A program made the translations under genes and the position numbers. The notes beneath the pieces are model-generated. The model did no database searches. It was not told the origin of the DNA and saw only the letters and a program-made list of their open reading frames with translations. From assembly GCA_022575985.1 (NCBI GenBank), contig JAKSXM010000132.1, forward strand, positions 3,968,001 to 4,032,000: a stretch of DNA of 64,000 nt, given 5' to 3'. Shown here in pieces: positions 10,400-21,639 of the stretch (its first letter is position 1; each line of letters begins with the position of its first letter). This stretch comes from Anagrus nilaparvatae (lineage: Eukaryota; Arthropoda; Insecta; Hymenoptera; Mymaridae).

Positions 10400-12708
10400 G
10401 GATACGACGGAGAAAAAAATTTTATATTGAAAGACAAAATCCAAAGGAAAGTACAGTTAATGATTTTTGGAATAAGATTTGGCAAGAAAATGTTATTTTT
10501 ATTTTTATGATGAATTGTTCACATATGATAATGGAAAAGTAATTTATTTATTGATACATCCAGATGTGTAAAATATATTTTTATGAATTTTTAATTGCTT
10601 TTAGATAAACCAAGAAGGTTAACGGCCTAAAAAAGTAGGGATATCAAAAATTATTGTTGAATAACAGTGGATATAACAGAAGAAACATTTGATATTGATT
10701 ATTTATGAAGAAAATTTGAAATAAGTCATAACGATAGTATTCACCGATAAACAAACAGTAAAATAATCACATTCTTAAAATTTCCGATTCAAACAGCAAA
10801 TTTAATAAATATTTATTTTAGGTACACCATCTTCAATACACAGCATGGTCAGAAAACGATAATTCATTAAATCCAATTTCATTATAGAATTACATTAAAA
10901 AATATCACGAATATATTCCAATTCCAAGAAAAATTGGTCAACCACCAATTGTCGTTCATTGTAACAACGGAGTTGGTAGAACAGGAATGTTAATATTATT
11001 AGACATTTGTATCAATAGAGCAGTATCAGAAATGGTTATTGATATTTATAACGATTTAAAAATGATACAAGACGATAGAATGAATATGGTGGATACGAAT
11101 GATCAATATCTATTTTTACATTTGACACTAATTGAAAATTTACATTCGATTGATACTTGTATTAAATGTAATAAATTTTTTATTGATACATAATATCATG
11201 AGAATGAAAAAAAGTTTTGAAATTGATTATCATTGGTTTGTAGTTATTATGATTTATAAATTTTAAAATTTTATTTTAAATAGTGATAAATTTTAATTAG
11301 GATTATTGAACGTGATTAGGATAATAGTACATTTTCATATATTTCCAGAATATGCTGGTAAATTTAATCCAAATAATGTTAATAATCATATAAATAATTA
11401 AAATTGTTATAATTTAAGATGGTATAAACATATTATATTTGAAAAAATTATGGATATTAGATGACGACCGTGATTACATTGCTGGAACAAATATTAAAAA
11501 TTTACTAAATAATGAAAATTTTATAACGACACAATTACCATTACCAAAAACTTTAATTGATTTTTGGAGAATAATATCAGAATTTAATATTGAATTTGTT
11601 ATTGTTTAGAATTACCAATACTTGAAGAATCTGCAAGTATTAAGACAAATATATACCAAAGACATATATAATCATATTTACATAACTATGTACTAACTAA
11701 TACTATTATCACTATTACTTATAAATTTATATTTGTTCAAATTTACTAGATATACCTGATTTAATTATACATAACTTATATTTATACTTGTTGACTAATT
11801 TTTAAAAATTTATATTTATACTTGTTGACTAATTTTTAAAAATAAATAAAAATTTATTATATAAAAATTTTATTATATATATATATATGTACTAAATATG
11901 AATGTAAACAAGAGTGTACTGTATTTTGCTATTGTGAATAAATTGAATAATAATAATAATAATAATAATTAAAATCATAAAATTTATTTAATTTTTATAA
12001 AAATGAATATTTATTGTAATTATTATTATTATTTTGATTAATTTTAGACTTATTGTGAATAAATACCTCATAATTTGAAATGTGGAAATGTTACTACGTA
12101 TTTAAAAATAAATCCAATAAGAAATACTAAAGTTGAAACGTCCTTGTATTTTAGTGAGTGTTAGAATTATTAATAGTTCAGAGTAATGATTAATTTAGAA
12201 AATTTGTAAAATATTTTTTTAAATTTATTAAATTTATTTCAAAGGTAAACGAAAAAATAGTCAAAATAATGTCTTATAATAATAGTCCTGACACTGAATT
12301 ACCATCAGTAAAGGAATTAACAAAACTTTGTTACAATTTTAACAAAATGCCAAGAAAAAAAGACGCTCCTATTGTAATCGTGTGCTGGTAAAGATCAACG
12401 TTAAGATTTTTATGATATTTAATTTATTATTTATATTGATTATTATTTTTTAGAGATGGAATAAAATTATGTGGTTTATGGCTAACTGCATATTTAATAT
12501 TTAAAAGAATGAAAATCTACCAAGAATGTGTCGTTCCTTGGGCTATTCTTACCATAAGAAGATACAGACATCAGTTTATTAGTAAACCAGTAAATTAATT
12601 AATTACTTAATTATTTAGTAAATATTGATAATCCATTTAATTTTTTAGGAATAGCTTAAATATTTGTACGAAGCAGCATTATCATTTAATCAGCTACTAA
12701 ATTTATGA
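10400..12708 (+). pseudogene. RPTP pseudogene: duplicate of the PTP-domain half
   Basis: Begins abruptly inside the exon homologous to 4601-4741 and runs to the last exon (stop at 12706-12708). It matches the intact gene closely, including HCNNGVGRTG at about 10957-10986 and the last-but-two intron without the hairpin. Defects: a TAG in the exon matching 5021-5430 (FNYIKK reads stop-NYIKK, near 10886), a shortened exon for the segment matching 5495-5601, a frameshift near 11608 and TAG in the last exon (GAATAG near 12650). An expanded intron (about 11640-12046) holds TA and AAT microsatellites. It marks the 5' part of the duplicated unit that carries IR2. Confidence 0.85.
11868..11970. repeat. 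TA- and AAT-type microsatellites
   Basis: A (TA)n run near 11873-11888 and an (AAT)n run at about 11946-11969, inside an intron of the RPTP pseudogene. The intact gene has a much shorter intron at this place, with only a short TAT run near 5940-5953. Confidence 0.7.
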
Positions 12709-13039
12709 TTCTGTATTTTTTATTTAAATTTTGTAACAATGTGAAAGAGAAAAATTAGTTTTAAGATCATATTTTTATATAACACGCATCTGTAAAACTT
12801 TATTTATTTTGTTATTAGTTTTATGCATCATATATAAAATTTTATGAAAATAATATTTTTAAAAAATAAAGGCTTTTTCATAAATTAAAAAAAAATTTTT
12901 TTAAATGTGTTTGAAAAAATATTAAGAATTACAACTGAATCAAAAATATTCTTAGTTTGAAAAATATTGTTTTTATCCTTTGAATATTCAATCATGCAAT
13001 ACCCTGATCAAAAATTACACGAAAAAATAAGTTTTTTTA

Positions 13040-13307
13040 ATTATTTAAATAAATATTAAAAATAACATATTTTTTATTTTAAAATTAAAAGACTTTAAAG
13101 CATGCAAATGTCAAAACGAGAAAATCAATTTTTTCAATTGCAAAAATAAATAATTTTATACACGAAAACAAAAAAAATATTTTTTTAAATATTTTTATTT
13201 ATAGATTGAGTGGCAAGCTAAAAACTTTTATTACTGTTTTTGAACCAGGATAAAGTACAAGCAATAAAAAATATATTTTAATCCTGTTTAATAATTCAAA
13301 AAAAAAA
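13040..13307 (+). promoter_or_regulatory. Conserved 5' flank of IR2 (same block before IR3-IR5)
   Basis: About 270 bp before the ATG are shared with IR1 and IR3-IR5: tttttcaattgcaaaaataa, a gattgagtgRcaagc block, ccaggataaagtacaag, then ttttaatcctgtttaataattc and an A run abutting the start codon. Conservation may only reflect recent duplication, so regulatory function is inferred. Confidence 0.35.
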
Positions 13308-15338
13308 ATGAAGTATTTGTTAATTATTAAGTTGTATTTTAATTTGACATTAATATATTTATTAATTATTAATTGTGATACCATGAATAGTTCTATATTT
13401 TATAACAATTTTTCAAATTCTAATTTCGGAAATCTGAATGTTGGTATTTCATGTTTATCTGATTTTCTGAGTAACTCTTTGCCCCAGACCAAACCAATAT
13501 CACTTCTTACTAGCGTTTCTCGCTTTTCTTCGCCAGCAAATAATTTAATCATACAAAGTTTAATGGAGTCTAATTTATCTTTATATTCGGTATCAGGAAA
13601 CCTTAAATCGAAGTCTTTATATTCTACAAGTTCATATTCGATTTTATTGATTGATAAAGCAAGTAATTTGGAGTATTACAAATCAACGGAATTATTATAT
13701 CTTTGCTCGAGAAACTGCTTACTGTTCTTTGTAATTCTTACCAAACAATATTTGAATCAAGAAAGTTTCTTGGCAGATGCTTCATATTTGGTACAGGTTT
13801 TATGGAAAAGAAAAATTCACAATGTTGTAATAAGTGGACTTATAAAAAAGGAATTTTGGTTAGCTAAATCAATCAAGTTTAGATCTAATGAATATTGTAC
13901 TCCTGATGAGCCGATGATTATAGGGTCTCCTTGTATTTTACAAAATTATTATTATAATTTGAGTGAAGAAATCTTTCGTGAATTAGAATTTGAAAATTGT
14001 ATTATGAAATCTGGATTTATTGATACGACTTATTTTTCGCAATCAACTGAAACTGATAAGGGCGTTGAAGGAACTTCTGTAATAATCTTAGACACCATAG
14101 CACAGCATTTCAATTTTCAGATTAAGTATAAGTTAATACCTTTACCAGATGAAAAAGTTGTTATTCCAGTTGTGTCAGCAAAATTAAAAAATGATTTTCA
14201 ATTTATCTTATGTGGCTTTGATGAAGGACCTTCAGAACACGTGGACTATCTAACACAATATGACGTAAGTTTAAATATTTTAAAATCAATAAATCATTTT
14301 TGTAATATTGAATTATTATTTAAGATCACATCAATTAATTGGCTTGTATCAATAACGTCTGGAGTATCATTGAAAGATTTGTTAACACCATTGAATTATG
14401 AAGTTTGGATAATTTTAATAACTTTGTTCATTACTTCATCTTTTCTGATTGTTTTCTTTAAAATTGAAGTTCAAGGAGTACTGGGATTATTTGGCTTATT
14501 GATTGGCATTGCTCTGGCACGGCAGCCAATAAGAATATCTCATCGTATATTTTTCATAACTTGGGCTTTAGTTGGTTATATTTTGAGTCAATATTACATT
14601 TCATCTTTATTTAGAGATTTGGTAATTTCTTCGTATATAAAATTTGATAATTCTGAACAATTAAGCAAATCAGGTTTAAATTTGATAGTATCCAAGTATG
14701 ATGCTTACATATACAACTCAACTGATCCAAGTATCGAATACGATGAAATTGATTATTATTTTCGAGATAATGTTAAGTACTACGATTTTAATTTATATTA
14801 TAAAACCTTAATTTCAATGGTTGAAGGTAACATTTCAAATATTGCAATACTTAGGCAGCAAGTTTATTCAATAATTAATTATAATGTATATACTACGTTT
14901 TATGTTTTACCTGAAAATGTTCATACATCCATTACGTCAATAGCTTCGATACGCAATTTACCAAATATTAAAAACATTAATAAATTTATTACAAAATTAC
15001 GAGATACTGGATTAATTAATTTTTGGATTAAAAATTTTATGAATAATAGATATCCAAAACCTCAAGCAAAATCTTATAAAAATATTCGATTACGGGAACT
15101 TGTGCCTGTACTTATTGTTTTATTCATGGGGTATTTAATTGCAACAATTATTTTTTTCATAGAATTTTATTACTTTTATTTTGTAATTAAAAAAAAATAT
15201 CCATACAAATATTACAAAAGCAAAAGCAGAATTATAAGAATAATTAAATCAAATAAAAAATCTTTTACTGGTAAAAAAAATAAAAAAGGAAAATCAAAAA
15301 TTAATAAAACTTTAAAGCCAATTAAATATTGTCATTGA
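13308..15338 (+). CDS. IR2: ionotropic-receptor-like protein, intact
   Basis: Exon 1 13308-14264, intron 14265-14324 (GTAAGT...AAG, 60 bp, phase 0), exon 2 14325-15338: 656 aa after splicing. The intron is a multiple of three without a stop, so unspliced reading gives 676 aa; the same GT and AG sites in the other copies, where the intron is 61 bp or has stops, show that it is an intron. Visible: signal peptide (MKYLLIIKLYFNLTLIYLL), long N-terminal domain, S1 (GVEGTSVIILDTIAQHFNFQIKY), SINWLVS before TM1 (about 346-366), pore/TM2 (GLFGLLIGIALARQP), TM3 (IFFITWALVGYILSQYY), S2, TM4 (about 577-605), and a Lys-rich tail. This is the architecture of divergent insect ionotropic receptors. Ligand unknown. 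Confidence 0.85.
   Translation: MKYLLIIKLYFNLTLIYLLIINCDTMNSSIFYNNFSNSNFGNLNVGISCLSDFLSNSLPQTKPISLLTSVSRFSSPANNLIIQSLMESNLSLYSVSGNLKSKSLYSTSSYSILLIDKASNLEYYKSTELLYLCSRNCLLFFVILTKQYLNQESFLADASYLVQVLWKRKIHNVVISGLIKKEFWLAKSIKFRSNEYCTPDEPMIIGSPCILQNYYYNLSEEIFRELEFENCIMKSGFIDTTYFSQSTETDKGVEGTSVIILDTIAQHFNFQIKYKLIPLPDEKVVIPVVSAKLKNDFQFILCGFDEGPSEHVDYLTQYDVSLNILKSINHFCNIELLFKITSINWLVSITSGVSLKDLLTPLNYEVWIILITLFITSSFLIVFFKIEVQGVLGLFGLLIGIALARQPIRISHRIFFITWALVGYILSQYYISSLFRDLVISSYIKFDNSEQLSKSGLNLIVSKYDAYIYNSTDPSIEYDEIDYYFRDNVKYYDFNLYYKTLISMVEGNISNIAILRQQVYSIINYNVYTTFYVLPENVHTSITSIASIRNLPNIKNINKFITKLRDTGLINFWIKNFMNNRYPKPQAKSYKNIRLRELVPVLIVLFMGYLIATIIFFIEFYYFYFVIKKKYPYKYYKSKSRIIRIIKSNKKSFTGKKNKKGKSKINKTLKPIKYCH
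14265..14324 (+). other. In-frame, stop-free 60-bp intron of IR2
   Basis: The donor GTAAGT follows codon 319 exactly, and the acceptor TTTAAG precedes ATC (Ile). All five copies have donor and acceptor in the same place. Only here is the intron a multiple of three and free of stops, so intron retention would add 20 residues and still give a full-length protein. Confidence 0.8.
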
Positions 15339-15715
15339 TTAACTTTTTGAATTTATTATTATATGACATTGTTTTTTTTTATGTAGAACAAATAATTTTT
15401 ATAAATGGGAATGAAAAATATCTGATCAAATTATTTAAGAAACTTTATTTGTAAAAATAATTGGATACTTTACTATCGGATGATAAATTTTGCGTCTCAA
15501 ACAATTCTAAATTTACAATAATATTTTGAACTTATTATTTATAATTTAAGGTGATGCTGTTGATATGAAGGTATCTTGGATTTATTCAAAAATAATGGCA
15601 GAGCCTATTAAAATTTTTTAAATTTAAGGTTTTTTAAATTAAAATTAACATTATTATTTGTTAGGCTCGACGTGTCATTTTTGTATTATAATCTACTATA
15701 AGGTTATGTAGATAT
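15339..15715. other. IR2 3' flank with target-site copy
   Basis: AT-rich non-coding, similar to the flank behind IR1 and IR5. It ends in AGATAT (15710-15715), the left target duplication of the next element. Confidence 0.6.
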
Positions 15716-16688
15716 CACGGCTAGCTTGAAAGATCAGATTATGAAAAGGTCGGGCACTTGGGATTTTATAGCGAAAAATGAATGTTCAACCTATAAGAAA
15801 ATAATCCTTTTTTGGGTTTGAATGTTAAATTTATATATTGGCGAGTTATTTGATAAAACGTGTCTCTCGAGGGAGCTGAAAAAGAGCAAAAATTTTCCCT
15901 GCTCGGATCAGGCTGAAATTTTCAGGAAAGATTGCCTTTTTGGTCCCCAGAAATATGTTGAAACCAGTTTTTGAAAATCAGTCATCCTCTTCGAGATATT
16001 TATCAATATGTCTCCCATTTAAAATACATGGAAAAAGCCATTTTGTAGCTGTTTTTCTGATTTTGCTTCACAATTTTAGTTTGACTAAGCACGAAACCAA
16101 TGAGACAAATTTTTTTTAACATTAATACACATGCCTGCTTCATTATATAGAGGATTGGTCTTTGGCCAACGTGGCAAAACGCCTCTATGTCTGAAAAATC
16201 GCGTTTAAAATTGAAAAAATAACGTTTTTTAAAAATTCCGTGTATTAAATTATTTATATGTATATAATATATATAAAATAAATGTTAAAAAAAACTTTTC
16301 TCATTGGTTTTGTGCTTAGTCAAACTAAAATTGTGAAGCAAAATCAGAAAAACCGCTACAAAATGGCTTTTCCTATGTATTTTAAATGGGAGACATATTG
16401 ATAAATATCTCGAAGAGGATGACTGATTTTCATAAACGGGTTTCAACATGTTTCTGGGGACCAAAAAAGCAACCTTTCCTGAAAATTTCAGCCCGATCCG
16501 AGCTGGGAAAATTTTTGCTCATTTTCAGCTCCCCCGAGAGACACGTTTTATCAAATAACTCGCCAAAATATAAATTGAACATTTAAACGCAAAAAAGGAT
16601 TATTTCCTTATAGGTTGAACATTCATTTTTCGATATAAAATCCCAAGTGCCCGACTTTTTCATAATCTGATCTTTCAAGCTAGCCGTG
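15716..16688. mobile_element. 973-bp foldback element with TSD AGATAT
   Basis: The ends CACGGCTAGCTTGAAAGATC and GATCTTTCAAGCTAGCCGTG are perfectly inverted, and arms of about 410 bp (15716-16125 and 16282-16688) stay highly similar. The central 155 bp are unique. It is flanked by AGATAT at 15710-15715 and 16689-16694. The flanks behind IR1 (about 10132) and IR5 (about 46714) show the uninterrupted sequence. No coding capacity; a non-autonomous element, superfamily not assigned. Confidence 0.85.
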
Positions 16689-16694
16689 AGATAT

Positions 16695-17500
16695 TATGCA
16701 TTACGTGTTGTTTTTTTATTTTAGAAGATTATGTGGTTGTAAGGCCTTCCCGACGAATTCTCCTGAGATCTCTATTTTTTTTTTAAACTTAGAATTCTGA
16801 AGCATAAATGAAAATTTTTATTGTAAATGCATTAGTAAGGCGCTTTTGACAAATTAAATTTTTTTTATTAAATTGAGTATATTTTTTTTAGCATAACTCA
16901 ACAATGTTAACAAATAATCATTATTTTATTGAATCTTGATAGTAATAAATTCTATTATACTTTTCTTTTAAATAAAATGTTTAATACCTATACACAAAAT
17001 TATTTATATTTTAACATTGAATACCATCATTAAATATACATATATAATATACATATTGTTATTTACATTAATTTTAAATTTAGGTGGTTTTTAAGTCGAT
17101 AGTCCACGCAGAATAATACACGGTGATTTTTTTATATAAAAAAAAAATTTTTGAAAATTTTTTTGAATGTTAAGTAATTAAAATTTTATAATAAATTGTT
17201 TATTTATTTTTAGAAAAAGGGCTATATTTTTATCTCAATAAATTATTTTTATTATAATAACACCAGATATTTCTATAGTTTGATTATTTTTTATGTGTAT
17301 ATTTTCTTCATCGACGGTATAGAATCGGTAGAGATGAACACTGCCACGCACCATGCACGCACCGCAACTTCACGAATCATTTACTAACGTATTATTCAAT
17401 TTTTGTTACTGTTTACTAACAAAAATAAACAAAATAAATGGTTAAGAATTTATTTATAAATTATATAAAATAAATATTTAATCAATGTTTTAATTTATAT
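16695..17500. other. Intergenic between foldback and BEN-like pseudogene
   Basis: AT-rich, no gene recognised. A less AT-rich patch around 17330-17385 (cgacggtatagaatcgg... cacgcaccgcaac) lies before the first ATG of the BEN-like sequence at 17508 and could be its old promoter. Confidence 0.4.
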
Positions 17501-17507
17501 TAAATAA

Positions 17508-18720
17508 TGAGTGAAATACAATATCAAACAGTTGAAAACGTATCGTAGAATGACGGTAAACAATATTCAAAAATAACTTCAGCTCAAGTGGCTGGAGACA
17601 AATTAAATTAAAAAAAAAAGACAAAATCTTTTTTTGTTTTCAAGATGTCCAATGCGATGTTATAATATTTGATATCTCTAGTAAGTATAAAAATATATAA
17701 CAAAAAATAGTAAAACAAAAAAAAAGCCGAAAGTGTCAGATCCAGAATTAGTTATGCCAAAGCGACCTTCTCGATTAAGTAAAGACCAGGCAAACTTAAG
17801 GCTTGTTACATTATCATATAGTACTGATAACGATGAAATGGGTACCAAAGAAAATTTAACACCTACAGAACAAATGATTATCGATAATGACCCTGATGAA
17901 GATGAGGATGCTGAATCAGTTGATTATGAAAGTGAAGGCAGTGCAGTTTTTGTTAGTGGAAGAATAAAAAGACAAACAAAAACAAACAGATCTAGAAATA
18001 ATAAAAAAAGAAAAAGTAAACTAAAATTATTTTAAAAATTAACATTAATGATCACATAAACGGCCTTATATTGCTTTTTCACTTTTATTTTCAGTTTACA
18101 GAGAACCAATTTTAGATCTAAACTTTGAAAATTTTCATTTCCATGAATGTACTCGTCAAAGCGTAGACGAAAGTCAGTTATTTGGTAAATTAGATAAAGT
18201 ACAAATTAATTTGTTGAAAATGGACAATTTAAATGTAATTTTTTTCTTAATGGTCTTTTTTAATCTACATGCAGAGTGTAGAATTAAGTAACTGAGTTTA
18301 CTGCAAAGTAAAAAACGTAAGATATGCACTTGGTGCTCCTGATGCTGGTAAAGTTGCTACTCTTTTGATACCTGGTATTTTTAAATTAGAAGCAATCAAA
18401 GCGTGTACAAAAACAGGGCAACCACCAAGACACACTAAACATCCTATCAATCAACCGATTGTTGGTCTTCATCAGTACGCTTTTAAAGTTATAACTAGTT
18501 AGTACTAAGTTTATATAAATAAGTTTTTTTTTTTAATTACTATTATAATTAAATAAATATTTTGTAGCATTTTCCATATGGGTTCAAGGCAAGGAAGGTA
18601 TGCAAGTGAATATGAGTGTAGATAAAATTAATAGAGCCATAACCCAAAAAATATAAAAACTGATAGCTAAAATAAAAGAAAATGAATTGTATGGAACATC
18701 ATATGAAAAGATAAATAGAA
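17508..18720 (+). pseudogene. BEN-domain-like gene, broken (longest of three copies)
   Basis: Four or five exons can be traced: a possible first exon from ATG 17508 (interrupted by TAG after 13 codons), 17725-18015 (acidic EDEDAESVDYESE stretch and a basic KKRK end), 18095-18234, and from 18275. The last carries VELSN-stop-VYCKVKN followed by YALGAPDAGKVATLLIPGIF and EAIKACTKTGQPPR, which looks like the core of an insect BEN domain (DNA and chromatin binding). The TGA at 18293-18295 sits where a GGA Gly codon would be expected. A further stop follows near 18651. The BEN assignment is by pattern only. Truncated copies lie behind IR3 and IR4. Confidence 0.5.
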
Positions 18721-18729
18721 AATTTGATT

Positions 18730-18925
18730 CATGCTTAATTTATGTTTTTTTTTCATTTTAGGATCAAAAATATAAGAATTATTTTTTCATTGTTTAAATT
18801 TATTGTATTTCATAATTTTAAAGTTTATAAAAATTTTTTAAGCACATTTATATTTAGAAATTATTACAATAAATGTGTTAATTTCAGTAGAAGCTTTCTG
18901 TATTATTTGTTCTTTGTTGTACGTA
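18730..18925. other. AT-rich tail after the BEN-like pseudogene
   Basis: Non-coding. The same tail (tttcattgtttaaatttattgtatttcataattttaaag) follows the truncated copies at 29800 and, in shorter form, 38020. Confidence 0.5.
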
Positions 18926-18931
18926 ATAGGT

Positions 18932-18947
18932 GGCCCTAAAAAGGGCC
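18932..18947 (-). other. Histone mRNA-type 3' stem-loop (minus strand)
   Basis: On the minus strand this reads GGCCCTTTTTAGGGCC preceded by CCACC and followed by ACC: a 6-bp stem with a 4-base loop, as in replication-dependent histone mRNAs. No intact histone ORF precedes it. Confidence 0.6.
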
Positions 18948-18959
18948 GGTGGTTTTTTT

Positions 18960-19690
18960 TTCTTGCATTTGATGCGTGGCTTCAGCCAAACGTTCCAAAT
19001 CAATAAATCACAGACATACAACAAATTCAATCACCAAGGCCACAAATACACATACATACACAAACATACAAAAGAGAAATCAAAAACTTACAAACATGCG
19101 AGCACCTAGTGCTCAGGTGACTTCTCCTGGCCAGGCTTATAAATGTCCACCTCTTCAAGCCTACGAGCTCGGAAAATTGCACCAAGCGATTCAATCAATC
19201 ACAGCTTACGAGCTGCTTCAATGAGGATTCAACGTCCGAAATCCATGGACTCCTCCAAGTGCACCAAGCACATCAGCAACAATCAAACCAGCAAGCAATC
19301 TTATCCACAGCATAGCGAAAGTGTCAAAGTAGCCGCGTGCGTGAAGGTTGAAGTCAGGACAGCAAATGCTGCTTTGGCTAGATTCGCGGTTATATTTATA
19401 GGCCTTCGCTGGCTTCGAGTTCGTTCACTGATTGCAGCGCGCGCGACAAATACGTTACAAAGTTTACTATGTAAAAATTATAAGACGTGGCAAGGGAGGA
19501 TTTTACCAATCGGCCCTTTTCAGGGCCACGTTCCTTAAACGAAAAATATAAGTACTCGACGTGGTAAAGGAGCAAAATTCAAAAGTTAAGAATAAGTCTC
19601 GTAAAGCAAGATTGCGCGTGGCAAAGCCTGTGGCAAGGCTGTCAAAAAGCACAGGAAGGCCAGAGGCCCGCGGAAAAGTGCCAAGCAAAG
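18960..19690 (+). pseudogene. Degenerate histone-derived repeat (H2B/H2A-like fragments)
   Basis: The region has higher GC than its surroundings and is bracketed by two histone-type stem-loops (18932 minus, 19512 plus). Between them runs sequence with scattered resemblance to H2B coding DNA (caccaagcgattcaatcaatcac, about 19180; catagcgaaagtgtcaaag, about 19313). After the second loop a stretch from about 19549 reads STRRGKGAKFKS and, after a frameshift, KNKSRKAR, close to the start of H2A. No frame is intact. A relative lies inverted at about 60950-61420. The histone origin of the middle part is tentative. Confidence 0.4.
19512..19527 (+). other. Histone mRNA-type 3' stem-loop (plus strand)
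   Basis: GGCCCTTTTCAGGGCC preceded by ACCAATC and followed by ACG: an exact match to the animal histone 3' stem-loop consensus. Confidence 0.7.
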
Positions 19691-19956
19691 ACTTCGTATT
19701 ATCACGGATATTTATTTTTAATGCCTAAAAATAACATTCTCCACCCTGTAAAAACTTCTGGGTTTCTACACCCAAGTTTGCTAAGTCAAATTTAAGCTCC
19801 ACCCTGTATGGGCTCCCAAGGAATTCAAATTGCCACAAATTTCGCGATTCTTTTTTTCTTTTTTACATCGAATTTCATACTTTTTTACTGCTGCACCGTG
19901 CAAATAACACAAAAAAAATTTTGGAAAGCAAATTTTTCGTGAAGTGGGACCCTACC
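19691..19956. other. Unassigned intergenic with short repeats
   Basis: The phrase ctccaccctgta occurs twice (about 19739 and 19797) with related text between. No gene seen. Confidence 0.4.
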
Positions 19957-21190
19957 TTAATCGAGTTTATCATTAACAAAAAATTAAGGCCCTCTGAAAA
20001 CCTAGATTTTGCATATCCAGGAGTCAAACGCATGATTGTTTATTTAAAATTATTTGCAATTTATATTGTTTACGCTAAAAACTATTAGGACTATAAAGAG
20101 GCCCCTCTGAAAATTATTTGATAATTTTTATTATGAGGCCTTAAATCCTATAGACTAAAAAATACTAAAAAAATTGCATATCCAGTTAATAAAACGAAGT
20201 TTAAATTATGAAATTACTAGCCGACTAACATGATTCATAATAGGTCTTGAAGTCTCTAAGTCTATAGTACCAAAATAGTACACGAGATACTAATACTAAA
20301 ATGCTAGATTCTGTTCGTGCGGGAGAAAGACGTCGATTCCATAAGAAATAAATTATCTTCGAGATTAGACAGCCTCTCCAATACCTTTTTAAATATGTTT
20401 CTGTAATTAATAATTATAACTCTACTGGGGACAGAACTAGGCTCCTCTGAAAACTCTAAATGTGTTTGAATAATTATAAATTTGCAGTGAAACATGATTT
20501 TCTTAAGCAACAGAAACAGAATAAAATGCAATACAGGGGGGGGGGTAGAGCCAACTCTTGCTAGTAATTTTATAATATAGAGAGATATATGTACATTAGA
20601 GTGTCTAATTTTTTTTTTCGATATTTTTTGGCTCCCCCCATTTTTTTCGAATATTTAGGTCATAAAAAACCCCCAGCTCCAAGGATGTTGATTTTCGATT
20701 TTTTTAACCCGTGCCACCGAGCACTTGAAGTTTCCCATTTAAATAACATGGGAATTTTGGGTTTTTAGCTATACAAATTTTTACAAAATCCAAAAAGCGT
20801 TTCAAAAAGCTAATTTTTACTGAAAACATACTTTTATGTGTTGTAAAGACATAAAAAGGCCCTGCATTTATTCCAAAGGGTATTTTGGGGCTAGAAACGC
20901 AAATTTACATGTTGACCTAAGCTTATAAAACAGGGTTTTTTGGTAAATGTAGATATAACGCTACAACCTCAAAAATGAACCAAAATACTTCTGGTTAGTC
21001 GAATTTTTTTGGGAGTAAATGTCACCTTTCAAATGCCGTCAACTGCTTTTTTTTATCACTGATTCCCTCAGCGCTATAGTCAATTAACCTACTGGTAATT
21101 TTCGACTAAAAATAACCAATTTTTGAATTTTTTTAAACTGCTGTCAAAAATGTAATTTTTGACGAAATTGAGCTTTACAGGTCTTAAAAA
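19957..21190. repeat. Repeat block, left-arm copy of the 30.9-32.3 kb repeat
   Basis: From TTAATCGAGTTTATC this sequence is nearly identical to 30879 onward. At 20588-21190 it matches the left arm of the foldback at 31714-33112. It lacks the 201-bp MITE present at 31512-31712 and so gives the empty site (gagatatatgtacatt, 20583 on). It is non-coding. Confidence 0.75.
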
Positions 21191-21193
21191 TTT

Positions 21194-21405
21194 TCGTATA
21201 TACGGTTGAAAAATTTTGAGAACCGTATATAAGGTTTACAAAATACGGGTCCCGTACAAATTTATCCGTATGTACGGTTTTGAAAATACTGATTCGTGCA
21301 TTTTTAGAACCGTATATACGGTATTTTTCATATGATTCCATATTAAATAAACCGTATATACGGCAAAAAATCAAAATTCATATTTATCAATTCCATATAT
21401 ACGGA
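21194..21405. repeat. Cluster of CCGTATATACGG palindromes
   Basis: Within about 210 bp there are six perfect or one- or two-base variants of the 12-bp palindrome CCGTATATACGG: about 21194, 21222, 21266, 21310, 21352 and 21393, spaced 28-45 bp. A decayed CCCGTAC piece sits between at 21251. Nothing like it is seen elsewhere in the window. Confidence 0.75.
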
Positions 21406-21639
21406 TATGATACGCGTCCAGTATTCCCAACCCTGGATTTGATCAAGTGCAATATCAATGTGTAAATAAGACGTAAAAATCTATTAATAATAGTTACCCA
21501 CATCTCAAATTCACTTTCCTTTCTCTTAGTTTAAATAATACGAATCAACTTGAAAATTTTAATTTGTTCCTAAACACATTGTTAAGATACATTATTGAAA
21601 AAATTTATAACCGATTTGTGTAACAACTCAACTAACGAA

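Noticed and set aside
13308..15338. A single-exon 676-aa protein
   Set aside because: The paralogues show a conserved 60-61 bp GT-AG intron at the same codon; the open reading through it is fortuitous.
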